A stretch of DNA of 64,000 nucleotides from Catellatospora paridis (GTDB taxonomy: Bacteria; Actinomycetota; Actinomycetes; Mycobacteriales; Micromonosporaceae), in contig NZ_WBZD01000017.1 in the NCBI RefSeq assembly GCF_009720365.1, forward strand, positions 302,399-366,398. The letters are read 5' to 3'. Under the pieces are notes generated by a model that had not been told where the DNA came from, searched no databases, and saw nothing but the letters and a program-made list of their open reading frames with translations. Both the position numbers and the translations under genes were made by a program. Of the stretch, positions 1-8,923 are shown one piece after another. The first letter of the stretch is position 1. The number at the start of each line of letters is the position of its first letter.

Positions 1-1
1 C

Positions 2-157
2 GTCTCGGTGCACGACCTGCTCGCCCGCGTGCCCAAGCCCACCGATCCGCAGATCCGCGAGGCCCTGGCCGGCAACCTGTGCCGCTGCACGGGCTACGAG
101 AAGATCATGGATGCGGTACGCCTGGCCGCCTCCTCGGCCGGGACGGAGACGCGGTGA
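2..157 (+). CDS. Xanthine dehydrogenase small (2Fe-2S) subunit, C-terminal end only
   Basis: This is the 3' end of a gene that begins before the window. The visible 51 residues carry the sequence GNLCRCTGYEKI, the second cysteine motif (CxC) of the 2Fe-2S domain of molybdenum hydroxylase iron-sulfur subunits. In the family this subunit passes electrons from the molybdenum centre to FAD. Its stop codon overlaps the GTG start of the deaminase gene (GTGA), so the two are translationally coupled. The molybdenum subunit lies one gene further on, which fits a heteromeric xanthine dehydrogenase. The FAD subunit is presumably upstream of the window, which is inference. Confidence 0.85.
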   Translation, partial: VSVHDLLARVPKPTDPQIREALAGNLCRCTGYEKIMDAVRLAASSAGTETR

Positions 158-1506
158 GGACCGTCATCAACGGCTGTGCGATCGCGACCGTCGACGCGGC
201 GGGCGCGGAATACCCGCGCGGGCATGTGGTGGTCGACGGCGACCGGATCACCGCGGTCGGCGGCGGGGACTTCGAGGGACCCGCTGACCAGGTCATCGAC
301 GGCCGGGGCTGCCTGGCCACGCCCGGCCTGGTCAACACCCACCACCACCTCTACCAGTGGGCCACCCGAGGGCTCGCCCAGCAGAGCAACCTGTTCGACT
401 GGCTGGTCGAGCTGTATCCGGTGTGGGCCGGGCTCGACGACGAACTCGTGTACGTCACGACCACCGCGGGCCTGAGCGCGCTGGCGCTGTCGGGCTGCAC
501 CACCGCCGCCGACCACCACTACGTCTTCCCGCGCGGCTCCGGTGACCTGATCGGGACCCAGGTCGAGGCGGCCGCGTCGGTCGGCGTACGGCTGCACGCC
601 TGCCGCGGCTCGATGGACCTCGGCGTGTCGCAGGGCGGGCTGCCGCCGGACAACGTCGTCGAGTCGACCGACGCGGCGCTGGCCGCGACCGCCGCCGCGA
701 TCGAGCAGCACCACGACCCGTCGCCGTCGGCGATGGTGCGCGTCGCCGTCGCGCCGTGCTCGCCGTTCTCGGTCACCTCCGACCTGATGCGCGAGGCCGC
801 GTCCCTGGCCCGCGCGCACGGTGTGCGGCTGCACACGCACCTGGCCGAGACGGTCGAGGAGGACGCATTCTGCCGCGACCGCTTCGGCTGCACCCCCGTG
901 GAGTACGCGGAGAAGCTCGGCTGGCTCGGCGACGACGTGTGGCTGGCCCACGGGGTGCACCTCGACGACGCCGCGGTGGCCCGGCTCGGCGCGACCGGCA
1001 CCGGCGTGGCGCACTGCCCCAGCTCGAACGCCCGCCTCGGCGCGGGCATCGCCCGGGTGCGCGACCTGCTCGACGCCGGCGCGCCGGTCGGCCTCGGCGT
1101 CGACGGCGCGGCCTCGCAGGAGGCCGGTGAGCTGGGCCCGGAGCTGCGCCAGGCGATGCTCGCGGCGCGCCTGCGCGGCGGCCCGGCCGCGCTGACCGCC
1201 CGTGAGGCGCTCGCCCTGGCCACCACCGGCGGGGCCCGCTGCCTGGGCCGCGACGGCGAGCTGGGCATCCTGGAGCCGGGCCGGCTCGCGGACGTCGCAC
1301 TGTGGCGGATCGACGGCCTCGGCCACGCCGGCATCGAGGACCCGGTCGCCGCCCTGGTCTTCGGCCCGCCCGCCCGCGTCGAAGCGCTGCTCGTCGGCGG
1401 CGACGTCGTCGTCCGCGGCGGCCGCCTCGTGCACGCCGACGAGGAGTCCCTGGCCCGCGACCTGACCCGGGTCAGCCGCACCCTGCTCCGAAAGGCCGGC
1501 CGATGA
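154..1506 (+). CDS. 8-oxoguanine/guanine-type deaminase (ATZ/TRZ amidohydrolase)
   Basis: A 450-residue metal-dependent amidohydrolase that hydrolytically deaminates a heterocycle. The metal-binding features of the family are visible: NTHHHLYQW at about residues 61-69, HTHLAET, WLAHGVHL and the GVDGAASQE segment with the metal Asp. Family members in this context are usually named 8-oxoguanine deaminase or hydroxydechloroatrazine ethylaminohydrolase-like. The exact substrate cannot be read from sequence, but a purine such as guanine or 8-oxoguanine fits the xanthine dehydrogenase neighbours. The GTG at 154 was chosen because it overlaps the preceding stop and opens VRTVINGC, the usual N-terminus; an upstream in-frame GTG at 79 lies inside the previous gene. 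Its stop overlaps the next ATG. Confidence 0.85.
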   Translation: MRTVINGCAIATVDAAGAEYPRGHVVVDGDRITAVGGGDFEGPADQVIDGRGCLATPGLVNTHHHLYQWATRGLAQQSNLFDWLVELYPVWAGLDDELVYVTTTAGLSALALSGCTTAADHHYVFPRGSGDLIGTQVEAAASVGVRLHACRGSMDLGVSQGGLPPDNVVESTDAALAATAAAIEQHHDPSPSAMVRVAVAPCSPFSVTSDLMREAASLARAHGVRLHTHLAETVEEDAFCRDRFGCTPVEYAEKLGWLGDDVWLAHGVHLDDAAVARLGATGTGVAHCPSSNARLGAGIARVRDLLDAGAPVGLGVDGAASQEAGELGPELRQAMLAARLRGGPAALTAREALALATTGGARCLGRDGELGILEPGRLADVALWRIDGLGHAGIEDPVAALVFGPPARVEALLVGGDVVVRGGRLVHADEESLARDLTRVSRTLLRKAGR

Positions 1507-3773
1507 GCGCGACGGTGCACGTGGGGCTGGCGGCCACCGTGACGGGCGGGGTGGGGGCCTCCCCGCTGCGGCCCGACGGGCGGCTGAAGGTGACGGGGGA
1601 GTTCGCGTTCTCGTCCGACCTGTGGGCCGACGACATGCTCTGGGGCGCGACGCTGCGCAGCCCGCATCCGCGGGCGCGGATCACCGAGCTGGATCTCGGT
1701 CCGGCGCTGCGGATTCCGGGCGTGTACGCGGTGCTCACCCACGAGGACGTGCCCGGCCGGAGGCTCTACGGACTGGAGCACGTCGACCAGCCGGTGCTGG
1801 CCGCCGACGAGGTCCGCTACCAGGGCGAGCCGATCGTGGTCGTGGCCGCCGACCACCCGGAGACCGCGCGTCGCGCCGTCAAGGCGATCGGGATCGCCTA
1901 CGACGTGCTCGACCCGGTCACCGATCCCGAGGCGGCGCTGCACGCCGACCGCGCGCCCCGGGTGCACGCCGACCGGCCGAACCTGCTGCGCCACGTGCCG
2001 ATCCGCCGCGGCGACCCGCACGCCGCCGCCGCGGTCGTGGTGACCGGGGAGTACGAGGTCGGCATGCAGGACCAGGCCTTCCTCGGCCCCGAGTCGGGCC
2101 TGGCCGTGCCCGCCGACGACGGCGGCGTCGACCTCTACATCGCCACCCAGTGGCTGCACGTCGACCAGCAGCAGGTCGCCGCGTGCCTGGACCTGCCCGC
2201 CGACAAGGTCCGGCTCACCCTGGCCGGGGTCGGCGGCGCGTTCGGCGCGCGGGAGGACCTGTCCATGCAGGTCCACGCCTGCCTGCTGGCGCTGCGCACG
2301 GGCCGCCCGGTGAAGATGGTGTACGGCCGTGAGGAGTCGTTCTTCGGCCACGTGCACCGGCACCCGGCCCGGCTGCGCTACGAGCACGGCGCGGACGCCG
2401 ACGGCCGCCTGGTCTACGTGAAGGCCCGCATCCTGCTCGACGGCGGCGCGTACGCGTCCAGTTCCGGCGCGGTCGTGGCCAACGCGGCGACGCTGGGCAT
2501 CGGCCCCTACGACGTGCCGAACGTGGTGATGGACGCGTACGGGCTCTACACCAACAACCCGCCGTGCGGGGCGATGCGCGGCTTCGGCGCGGTGCAGGCG
2601 TGCTTCGCGTACGAGTCGCAGATGGACAAGCTCGCCGCGGCGCTGGGCCTCGACCCCGTGGAGGTGCGGGTCCGTAACGCCCTGCACACCGGCGACCGCA
2701 TGCCGACCGGCCAGCTCGTCGAAGGTCCCGCCCCGGTCGCCGAGCTGCTCCGCCTGGTGCAGTCCAAGCCACCCGCCGGTGCGGCGGACTTCCCGCCCGG
2801 CGGCACCGCCAACACCACCCGCGGGGAGGGCGTGGTCCGCGGCGTCGGCTACGGCATCGGCATCAAGAACGTCTGCTTCTCCGAGGGCTTCGACGACTAC
2901 GCCACCGCCCGCGTCCGCCTGGAACTGATCGGCGGCCGGCCCGCGGTGCTGGTGCACACCGCCGCCGCCGAGGTGGGCCAGGGCCTGGTCACCGTCCAGG
3001 CCCAGATCGTGCGCACCGAACTCGGCGTCGACCAGGTCACCATCGCCCCCGCCGACACCGCCGTCGGCAGCGCCGGCTCCTCCTCCGCCTCCCGCCAGAC
3101 CTACATGACCGGCGGCGCCGTCCGCGCCGCCTGCCAGGCCATCCGCACCCGCCTGCTGGACCGCCTCGACGGCCTCGCGGGCGAGCTGCGCCTGGTCGAC
3201 GGGCAGGTGCGGGACGCCGACGGCGGGACCGTCGCCGACGTCGCGGAGCTGCTGGGCGACGAGGCGATCGAGGAGACGGTGCAGTGGCGGCACCGGCCGA
3301 CCCATCCCCTCGACCCGGAGACGGGCCAGGGCGACGCGCACGTGCAGTACGCCTTCGCCGCGCACCGCGCCACCGTCGACGTCGACACCGAGCTCGGCCT
3401 GGTCAAAGTCGTCGAGATCGTCACCGCGCAGGACGTCGGCAAGGCCGTCAACCCGGCCGCGGTCACCGGCCAGATCCACGGCGGCACCGCCCAGGGACTC
3501 GGCCTGGCGCTGATGGAGGAGATCCAGCTCGTGGACGGGAAGGTGCGCAATCCCTCCTTCACCGACTATCTGCTCCCTACGATCATGGACATGCCGCCGA
3601 TGACAGTGGACGTGCTCGAACTGGCCGACCCGCACTCGCCCTACGGCCTGCGCGGGGTCGGCGAGCCGCCCACGATCTCGTCCACACCCGCCGTCGTCGC
3701 GGCGATCCGGGCGGCCACCGGGGCCGCGCTGACCAGGGTGCCGGTCCGGCCCGAACACATCGTGGGGGTATGA
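1503..3773 (+). CDS. Xanthine dehydrogenase molybdenum-binding subunit
   Basis: A 756-residue large subunit of the xanthine oxidase family, which hydroxylates hypoxanthine/xanthine to urate at a molybdopterin centre. Visible family motifs are GGAFGARED (about residue 240), GAMRGFGAVQ, EVGQGLVTVQ, and near the C-terminus GVGEPPT with the Glu that acts as catalytic base (about residue 719). Length is typical of the separate-subunit bacterial enzymes. The start overlaps the deaminase stop (ATGA). The order Fe-S subunit, deaminase, Mo subunit is a little unusual because the deaminase interrupts the dehydrogenase genes. Subunit letters differ between organisms (XdhA or XdhB), so no symbol is given. 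Confidence 0.9.
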   Translation: MSATVHVGLAATVTGGVGASPLRPDGRLKVTGEFAFSSDLWADDMLWGATLRSPHPRARITELDLGPALRIPGVYAVLTHEDVPGRRLYGLEHVDQPVLAADEVRYQGEPIVVVAADHPETARRAVKAIGIAYDVLDPVTDPEAALHADRAPRVHADRPNLLRHVPIRRGDPHAAAAVVVTGEYEVGMQDQAFLGPESGLAVPADDGGVDLYIATQWLHVDQQQVAACLDLPADKVRLTLAGVGGAFGAREDLSMQVHACLLALRTGRPVKMVYGREESFFGHVHRHPARLRYEHGADADGRLVYVKARILLDGGAYASSSGAVVANAATLGIGPYDVPNVVMDAYGLYTNNPPCGAMRGFGAVQACFAYESQMDKLAAALGLDPVEVRVRNALHTGDRMPTGQLVEGPAPVAELLRLVQSKPPAGAADFPPGGTANTTRGEGVVRGVGYGIGIKNVCFSEGFDDYATARVRLELIGGRPAVLVHTAAAEVGQGLVTVQAQIVRTELGVDQVTIAPADTAVGSAGSSSASRQTYMTGGAVRAACQAIRTRLLDRLDGLAGELRLVDGQVRDADGGTVADVAELLGDEAIEETVQWRHRPTHPLDPETGQGDAHVQYAFAAHRATVDVDTELGLVKVVEIVTAQDVGKAVNPAAVTGQIHGGTAQGLGLALMEEIQLVDGKVRNPSFTDYLLPTIMDMPPMTVDVLELADPHSPYGLRGVGEPPTISSTPAVVAAIRAATGAALTRVPVRPEHIVGV

Positions 3774-5294
3774 GTGACCGAGATCCTGACGCCCGAGGCG
3801 GTCCAGTTCGTCACCGAGCTGCAGCACCGCTTCCGCCCCCGCCGCGACGAGCTGCTCGCGGCGCGCCGGGCCCGGCAGGCGGAGATCGACCGCACCGGCA
3901 CGCTGGACTTCCTGCCGGAGACCGCGCAGATCCGCGAGAGCGAGTGGACCGTCGCGCCCGCCCCGGCCGACCTGGTCGACCGCCGGGTCGAGATCACCGG
4001 CCCGACCGACCGCAAGATGACCATCAACGCGCTGAACTCGGGCGCGAAGGTGTGGCTGGCCGACCTGGAGGACGCAAACACCCCGCACTGGGCGAACGTG
4101 ATCGGCGGCCAGCAGAGCCTGTACGAGGCGGTCCGCCGCACGATCAGCCTGCAGCAGGGCGACAAGCTGTACGCGCTGCACCCCGGCCCGCTGCCCACCA
4201 TCGTGGTGCGGCCCCGCGGCTGGCACCTCGACGAGCGCCACTTCGAGGTCGACGGGGAGCCCGGCGTCGCCGCGCTGGTCGACTTCGGGCTGCACTTCTT
4301 CCACAACGCCGCCGAGCTGCTGGCCCGGGGCAGCGGCCCGTACTTCTACCTGCCGAAGATGGAGAGCCACCTCGAAGCGAGGCTGTGGCAGGACGTGTTC
4401 ACGGCCGCGCAGGAGCTGCTGGGCATCCCGTACGGCAGCATCCGGGCCACCGTGCTCATCGAGACGATCACGGCCGCGTTCGAGATGGACGAGATCCTGT
4501 GGGAGTTGCGCGACCACGCCAGCGGCCTGAACGCGGGGCGCTGGGACTACCTGTTCAGCCTGATCAAGAAGTTCCGCGCGTTCCCGGCATACACGCTGCC
4601 CGATCGCGGGCAGGTGACGATGGCCGCGCCGTTCCTGCGGGCATACGCGCAGCTGCTGGTCAAGACGTGTCACCGGCGTGGCGCGTACGCGATGGGGGGC
4701 ATGGCCGCCTTCATCCCGAACCGGCGCGACCCGGGTGTCACCGCGACGGCGCTGGCCAAGGTCCGCCAGGACAAGGAACGCGAGGCCGCCGACGGCTTCG
4801 ACGGCTCCTGGGTGGCGCACCCCGACCTGGTGCCGCTCTGCCTGGAGGTGTTCGAGCAGGCGCTGGGCGGGGCCCCGAACCAGCTCTCCCGCCAGCGCCC
4901 GGACGTGCACGTCGACGCGCACGACCTGCTCGACGTGCGGACCACCGAGGGTGAGCCGACGATGGCGGGGGCCCGCGCCAACATCCACGTCGGTATCCGC
5001 TACATCCAGTCGTGGCTCAACGGCAACGGCGCGGCGGCGATCGACAATCTGATGGAGGACGCCGCCACCGCCGAGATCTCCCGCTCCCAGCTGTGGCAGT
5101 GGCTGCACAACGGCGCGCTCCTCGACGGCGGCACCACCCCGGTCACCCGCGAGCTGCTGGAAGAGCTGATCGAGGGCGAGATGGCCGTGCTGGGGTCCGA
5201 ATACGCCCCCGCCCGCAGGATCTTCGAGCAGGTCGCGCTCGCCGACGACTTCGTCGAGTTCCTGACCCTGCCGGCCGGGGAGCTGATCGACTGA
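3774..5294 (+). CDS. aceB: Malate synthase A
   Basis: A 506-residue malate synthase, which condenses glyoxylate with acetyl-CoA to give malate. The family signature is clear: [20 protein letters not shown] at about residues 84-103, and the [20 protein letters not shown] region. It begins with GTG directly after the TGA of the dehydrogenase gene, so it belongs to the same transcript. In streptomycetes aceB sits with allantoin genes; here it would consume the glyoxylate released from ureidoglycolate at the end of purine breakdown. No isocitrate lyase gene is in the window, which favours this role over an acetate glyoxylate shunt. Confidence 0.95.
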   Translation: MTEILTPEAVQFVTELQHRFRPRRDELLAARRARQAEIDRTGTLDFLPETAQIRESEWTVAPAPADLVDRRVEITGPTDRKMTINALNSGAKVWLADLEDANTPHWANVIGGQQSLYEAVRRTISLQQGDKLYALHPGPLPTIVVRPRGWHLDERHFEVDGEPGVAALVDFGLHFFHNAAELLARGSGPYFYLPKMESHLEARLWQDVFTAAQELLGIPYGSIRATVLIETITAAFEMDEILWELRDHASGLNAGRWDYLFSLIKKFRAFPAYTLPDRGQVTMAAPFLRAYAQLLVKTCHRRGAYAMGGMAAFIPNRRDPGVTATALAKVRQDKEREAADGFDGSWVAHPDLVPLCLEVFEQALGGAPNQLSRQRPDVHVDAHDLLDVRTTEGEPTMAGARANIHVGIRYIQSWLNGNGAAAIDNLMEDAATAEISRSQLWQWLHNGALLDGGTTPVTRELLEELIEGEMAVLGSEYAPARRIFEQVALADDFVEFLTLPAGELID

Positions 5295-6526
5295 TGAAGC
5301 CCGCCGGAACCGACGAGTTCCTCGGGGTGCCGCGCGAGCCGCGCGACGGGGCGGCCCGGGTCCCCGCGCGGGAGCTGGACCGCATCCTGGCCGCGGCCGA
5401 CGGGCTGCGCCGCGACCGCTACCCGGGCGAGGAGCCCGGCCGCCAGCCGCTGCACACCGTGTACGTGCCGGCCGACCGGGTGCGCACCGGGCTGGGGCAG
5501 CGCTGGGGCGAGCAGGCGCTGGCCGCGCTGGCCGAGCACGGCCTGCCGTATCCGGACGAGCTGCACGAGCGGATCACCCGCAAGCTGGCCACCGAGCCGA
5601 TCGAGGACCTGCGGGTCGACTTCGAGGACGGCTACGGCCGCCGCGAGGACGCCACCGAGGACGCGCACGCCCGCAGCGTCGCCGCATTCCTCGCCGCCCG
5701 CCCGGCCCCGTTCACCGGCGTACGGATCAAGAGCCTGGAGCCCGACACCCGGCCCCGGGCGTTGCGCACCCTCGATCGGCTGCTCGACGCGCTGGGCACC
5801 ATCCCGCCGAACTTCGTGATCACGCTGCCGAAGGTCAGCTCGGTGGAGCAGGTCGAGGCGCTGGTGTGGCTGTGCCGCCACCTCGAACCGGCCGCCGGGC
5901 AGCTGCGCTTCGAGCTGCAGGTGGAGATGCCGCAGGCGATCCTCGGCCCGGACGGGGTCTGCCCGCTGCCCGCGATGATCCATGCGTCCCAGGGGCGCTG
6001 CGTGGGGCTGCACTACGGCACCTACGACTACTCGGCGGCGCTGGGCATCGCGGCGGCGTACCAGTCCATGGAGCATCCCGCCGCCGATCACGCCAAGCAG
6101 GTGATGCAGGTCGCCGCGGCGGGCACGGGGGTGCGCGTGGTCGACGGCTCCACCAACGTGCTGCCGATCGGGGACACCGCCGCCGTGCAGGCCGCCTGGG
6201 CGCTGCACCTGCGCCTGGTCCGCCGCAGCCTGGAACGCGGCTTCTACCAGGGTTGGGACCTGCATCCGGCGCAGCTTCCGACGCGCTACGCGGCCGCGTA
6301 CGGCTTCTTCCGCCAGGGCGCGCCGTCGGCCGCGAACCGGTTGCGGGCCTGGCTGGCCGGGCGCGACAGCGCCGCGCAGCGCGACAGTGGTGCGCGCGGC
6401 ACGGGCTACCTGGACGAACCCGCGACGGCGCGGGCGCTGTCCGGATTCCTGCGACGCGCCGTGCTGTGCGGTGCGGTGGATGTCGGCGAATTCGGCATCG
6501 ATCGATCTATGCTGGAGCCGCTGTGA
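5294..6526 (+). CDS. DUF6986 family protein (HpcH/HpaI aldolase-like)
   Basis: A 410-residue protein resembling the DUF6986 group, distantly related to HpcH/HpaI aldolases and citrate lyase beta subunits. Visible landmarks include LRVDFEDGYG at about residue 105, VITLPKVSSVEQVEALVW and ELQVEMPQAILG, which look like metal- and substrate-binding strands of a TIM barrel, and LHYGTYDYSAALGIAAAYQ. Its ATG overlaps the last base of the aceB stop. The family travels with malate synthase and allantoin genes in actinobacteria. A glyoxylate-related C-C lyase/ligase activity is plausible, but the reaction is not established here. An internal TATGCT just before its end could be a weak promoter for allB. 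Confidence 0.75.
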   Translation: MKPAGTDEFLGVPREPRDGAARVPARELDRILAAADGLRRDRYPGEEPGRQPLHTVYVPADRVRTGLGQRWGEQALAALAEHGLPYPDELHERITRKLATEPIEDLRVDFEDGYGRREDATEDAHARSVAAFLAARPAPFTGVRIKSLEPDTRPRALRTLDRLLDALGTIPPNFVITLPKVSSVEQVEALVWLCRHLEPAAGQLRFELQVEMPQAILGPDGVCPLPAMIHASQGRCVGLHYGTYDYSAALGIAAAYQSMEHPAADHAKQVMQVAAAGTGVRVVDGSTNVLPIGDTAAVQAAWALHLRLVRRSLERGFYQGWDLHPAQLPTRYAAAYGFFRQGAPSAANRLRAWLAGRDSAAQRDSGARGTGYLDEPATARALSGFLRRAVLCGAVDVGEFGIDRSMLEPL

Positions 6527-7824
6527 ACTACGACCTCATCCTGCGCTCGCACCGCACGCTCACCCCGGACGGTGAGCGGCCCGCCGACGTCGGCATCCGC
6601 GACGGCGTCATCGCCGCGGTAGCCGGGTTCCAGGCGCTGGCCGGCAACGACGCCATCGACCTGGGGGACTGCGCGCTGCTGCCCGGCCTGGTCGACACCC
6701 ACGTGCACGTCAACGAGCCGGGGCGCACCCAGTGGGAGGGCTTCGACAGCGCCACCCGGGCGGCCGCCGCGGGCGGCGTGACGACCATCGTCGACATGCC
6801 GCTGAACTCGGTTCCGCCGACGGTCGACGTGCAGGCGCTGCACGTCAAGCGCGCCGCGGCCGTCGAGCAGTGCTTCGTGGACGTCGGTTTCTGGGGCGGC
6901 GCCGTGCCCGGCAACGCCCGGCAGCTGCCCGCACTGCATCAGCAGGGCGTGTTCGGGTTCAAGGCGTTCCTCATCGACTCGGGTGTGCCCGAGTTCCCGC
7001 CGCTGGACCCGGCCGGGCTGGAGGAGGCGCTCGGCGCGGTCGACGCGCTGTTCGTGCTGCACGCCGAGGACCCGTCGCTGGTCACCGCCGCGCATGGCGA
7101 CCACTTCGCGGACTTCGTCGCCTCGCGCCCGCCGCGGGCCGAGCGCCGGGCCGTCGCCGCCGTGATCGAAGCGGCCCAGCGCACCGGGGCGCGGGTGCAC
7201 ATCCTGCACCTGGCCGCCGCCGACGCGCTCCCGCTGATCGCCGCGGCCCGCCGGGAGGGCGTCCGCATCACCGCCGAGACCTGCCCGCACTACCTGACCC
7301 TGGACGCGTCCCAGGTGCCCGACGGCGCCACGCAGTACAAGTGCTGCCCGCCGATCCGGGACAAGTCCCATCAGGACGCGCTGTGGCAGGCGCTGGCCGA
7401 CGGCGTGATCGACTGCGTGGTGTCCGACCACTCGCCGTGCCCGCCCGAGCTGAAGGCGGGCGACTTCGGCACCGCCTGGGGCGGGATCGCGTCCGTGCAG
7501 CTCGGGCTGCCGCTGATCTGGACCGCGGCGGCGCAGCGCGGGCACAGCCTCGCCGACGTGGTGCGCTGGATGGCCGGCAACACCGCGGACCTGGTCGGCC
7601 TGCCCCGCAAGGGGCGCATCGTCGAGGGCGCCGACGCGGACCTGGTCGCCTTCGACCCGGACGCCGAGTTCACCGTCGACGCGACGCGGCTGCTGCACCG
7701 GCACCACGTCTCGCCGTACGACGGCCGCCACCTGCGCGGCGTCGTCCGCGACACCTGGCTGCGCGGCCGCCTCGCCGGCGTCGAGCCGATCGGCCGCCTG
7801 ATCCGGCCGGGAGGCGGTGCATGA
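6523..7824 (+). CDS. allB: Allantoinase
   Basis: A 433-residue cyclic amidohydrolase that opens allantoin to allantoate. Visible are the metal histidines in DTHVHVNEPGR (H60, H62), the FGFKAFL strand whose lysine (about K147) is the carboxylated metal ligand in this family, VHILHLAA, and VSDHSPCPPELK near the C-terminus with the catalytic Asp. The NEPGR sequence separates allantoinases from dihydroorotases and hydantoinases. The GTG start at 6523 overlaps the previous stop (GTGA). Its own stop overlaps the first of two mini-ORFs that lead to the allantoicase gene. Confidence 0.93.
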   Translation: MNYDLILRSHRTLTPDGERPADVGIRDGVIAAVAGFQALAGNDAIDLGDCALLPGLVDTHVHVNEPGRTQWEGFDSATRAAAAGGVTTIVDMPLNSVPPTVDVQALHVKRAAAVEQCFVDVGFWGGAVPGNARQLPALHQQGVFGFKAFLIDSGVPEFPPLDPAGLEEALGAVDALFVLHAEDPSLVTAAHGDHFADFVASRPPRAERRAVAAVIEAAQRTGARVHILHLAAADALPLIAAARREGVRITAETCPHYLTLDASQVPDGATQYKCCPPIRDKSHQDALWQALADGVIDCVVSDHSPCPPELKAGDFGTAWGGIASVQLGLPLIWTAAAQRGHSLADVVRWMAGNTADLVGLPRKGRIVEGADADLVAFDPDAEFTVDATRLLHRHHVSPYDGRHLRGVVRDTWLRGRLAGVEPIGRLIRPGGGA

Positions 7825-7939
7825 GCGTCCGCCATGCCGCCGACGAGCGCAGCGGGGAGAGGGCATGAGCGAGCGGAGCGAGCGAATCAGCAGGCATGGC
7901 ACTCGCGCCGGCGACGAGCGTAGCGAGGAGTGGGCATGA
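7821..7939 (+). repeat. Repeat carrying two chained mini-ORFs between allB and alc
   Basis: Two copies of a 30-bp unit, 7841-7870 and 7912-7941, match at 27 of 30 positions; both contain CGACGAGCG and end GGGCATGAGC. They create two tiny ORFs. One is 7821-7868 (15 aa, MSVRHAADERSGERA). The other is 7865-7939 (24 aa, beginning MSERSERISRHG). Each start overlaps the preceding stop as ATGA, and the second stop overlaps the allantoicase ATG at 7936. A ribosome could therefore pass from allB to alc by successive re-initiation. From memory, MSERSERI-like runs are common ahead of genes in Micromonospora-type genomes, suggesting a dispersed repeat rather than functional peptides. Confidence 0.7.
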
Positions 7940-8922
7940 GCTTCGAGGAGCTGCTCGACCTCGCGTCGCGGGCCGTCGGCGGCAGCGTCGTCGGGGCCAA
8001 CGACGAGTTCTTCGCCGAGCGCGACAACCTGGTCAACCCGTGGGCGCCGACCTTCACCCCGCGCACCTTCGGCGCGAAAGGCCAGGTGTACGACGGCTGG
8101 GAGACCCGTCGCCGCCGCGAACCCGGCCACGACCACGCCCTGCTCCGGCTCGGCGCGCCCGGTCACGTACACGGCGTCGTCGTCGACACCGCGTTCTTCA
8201 CCGGCAACTACCCGCCCGAGGCGTCCGTCGAGGGCTGCCGGGCCGACGGCTACCCCTCGCCCGCCGAGCTGGCCGACGCGGACTGGTTCCCGCTGGTCGA
8301 GCGCTCGGCACTGCTGGGCGACACCCGCAACCGCTTCCCGGTCGACGCGGGGCCGCTGGTCACCCATGTCCGGCTGACCATCCACCCCGACGGCGGCGTG
8401 GCCCGGCTGCGGGTGCACGGCACCCCGGCCCCCGATCCGCGCCTGCTGCCCGACACCGTCGACCTCGCCGCCGCCGAGCTGGGCGGCCGGGTCGTCGACT
8501 GCAGCGACCGGTTCTACGGCTCACCCGGCAACCTGCTGCTGCCCGCACTCGCGGCCAGCATGGGCGAGGGCTGGGAGACCCGGCGGCGGCGCGACGGCGG
8601 CAACGACTGGGTCCAGGTGCGGCTCGCCGCGGCCGGCGTGATCGCGCTGGCCGAGCTGGACACCTCGCACTTCAAAGGCAACGCCCCCGGCTGGGCGGCG
8701 CTGACCGGGCCCGGCGGCGAACCGCTGCTGGCGCGCACCCGGCTGCAGCCCGACACCCGCCACCGGTTCCGCCTGTCGTACGACGGCCCGGTCGACGGGG
8801 CACGCCTGGACATCTACCCCGACGGCGGCATGGCCCGGCTGCGCCTGTACGGCAGCCTGACGGCCTCCGCCCGGGACAGACTCGCCGCACCGTGGACGGA
8901 TCAGGAGGCTGGGGGAGGCTGA
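7936..8922 (+). CDS. alc: Allantoicase
   Basis: A 328-residue allantoicase that splits allantoate into urea and ureidoglycolate. The protein is an internal duplication: GWETRRRREPGHDHALLRL in the first half and GWETRRRRDGGNDWVQVRL in the second, each followed by a conserved acidic strand (DTAFFTGNYPPEA and DTSHFKGNAPG). This two-repeat layout is diagnostic for the family. The ATG at 7936 was chosen over the GTG at 7930 because it is coupled by ATGA to the preceding mini-ORF. It acts directly after allantoinase in the pathway. Confidence 0.93.
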   Translation: MSFEELLDLASRAVGGSVVGANDEFFAERDNLVNPWAPTFTPRTFGAKGQVYDGWETRRRREPGHDHALLRLGAPGHVHGVVVDTAFFTGNYPPEASVEGCRADGYPSPAELADADWFPLVERSALLGDTRNRFPVDAGPLVTHVRLTIHPDGGVARLRVHGTPAPDPRLLPDTVDLAAAELGGRVVDCSDRFYGSPGNLLLPALAASMGEGWETRRRRDGGNDWVQVRLAAAGVIALAELDTSHFKGNAPGWAALTGPGGEPLLARTRLQPDTRHRFRLSYDGPVDGARLDIYPDGGMARLRLYGSLTASARDRLAAPWTDQEAGGG

Positions 8923-8923
8923 C

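Noticed and set aside
3284..4954. Overlapping plus-strand frame across the xanthine dehydrogenase and aceB boundary
   Set aside because: Out-of-frame shadow of both genes; Arg/Pro-rich translation.
519..5108. Very long minus-strand ORF (1529 codons) opposite the purine operon
   Set aside because: It is the antisense shadow of high-GC codons; its composition is dominated by Arg, Ala, Gly, His and Val with no recognisable domain, while the plus-strand genes all match families.
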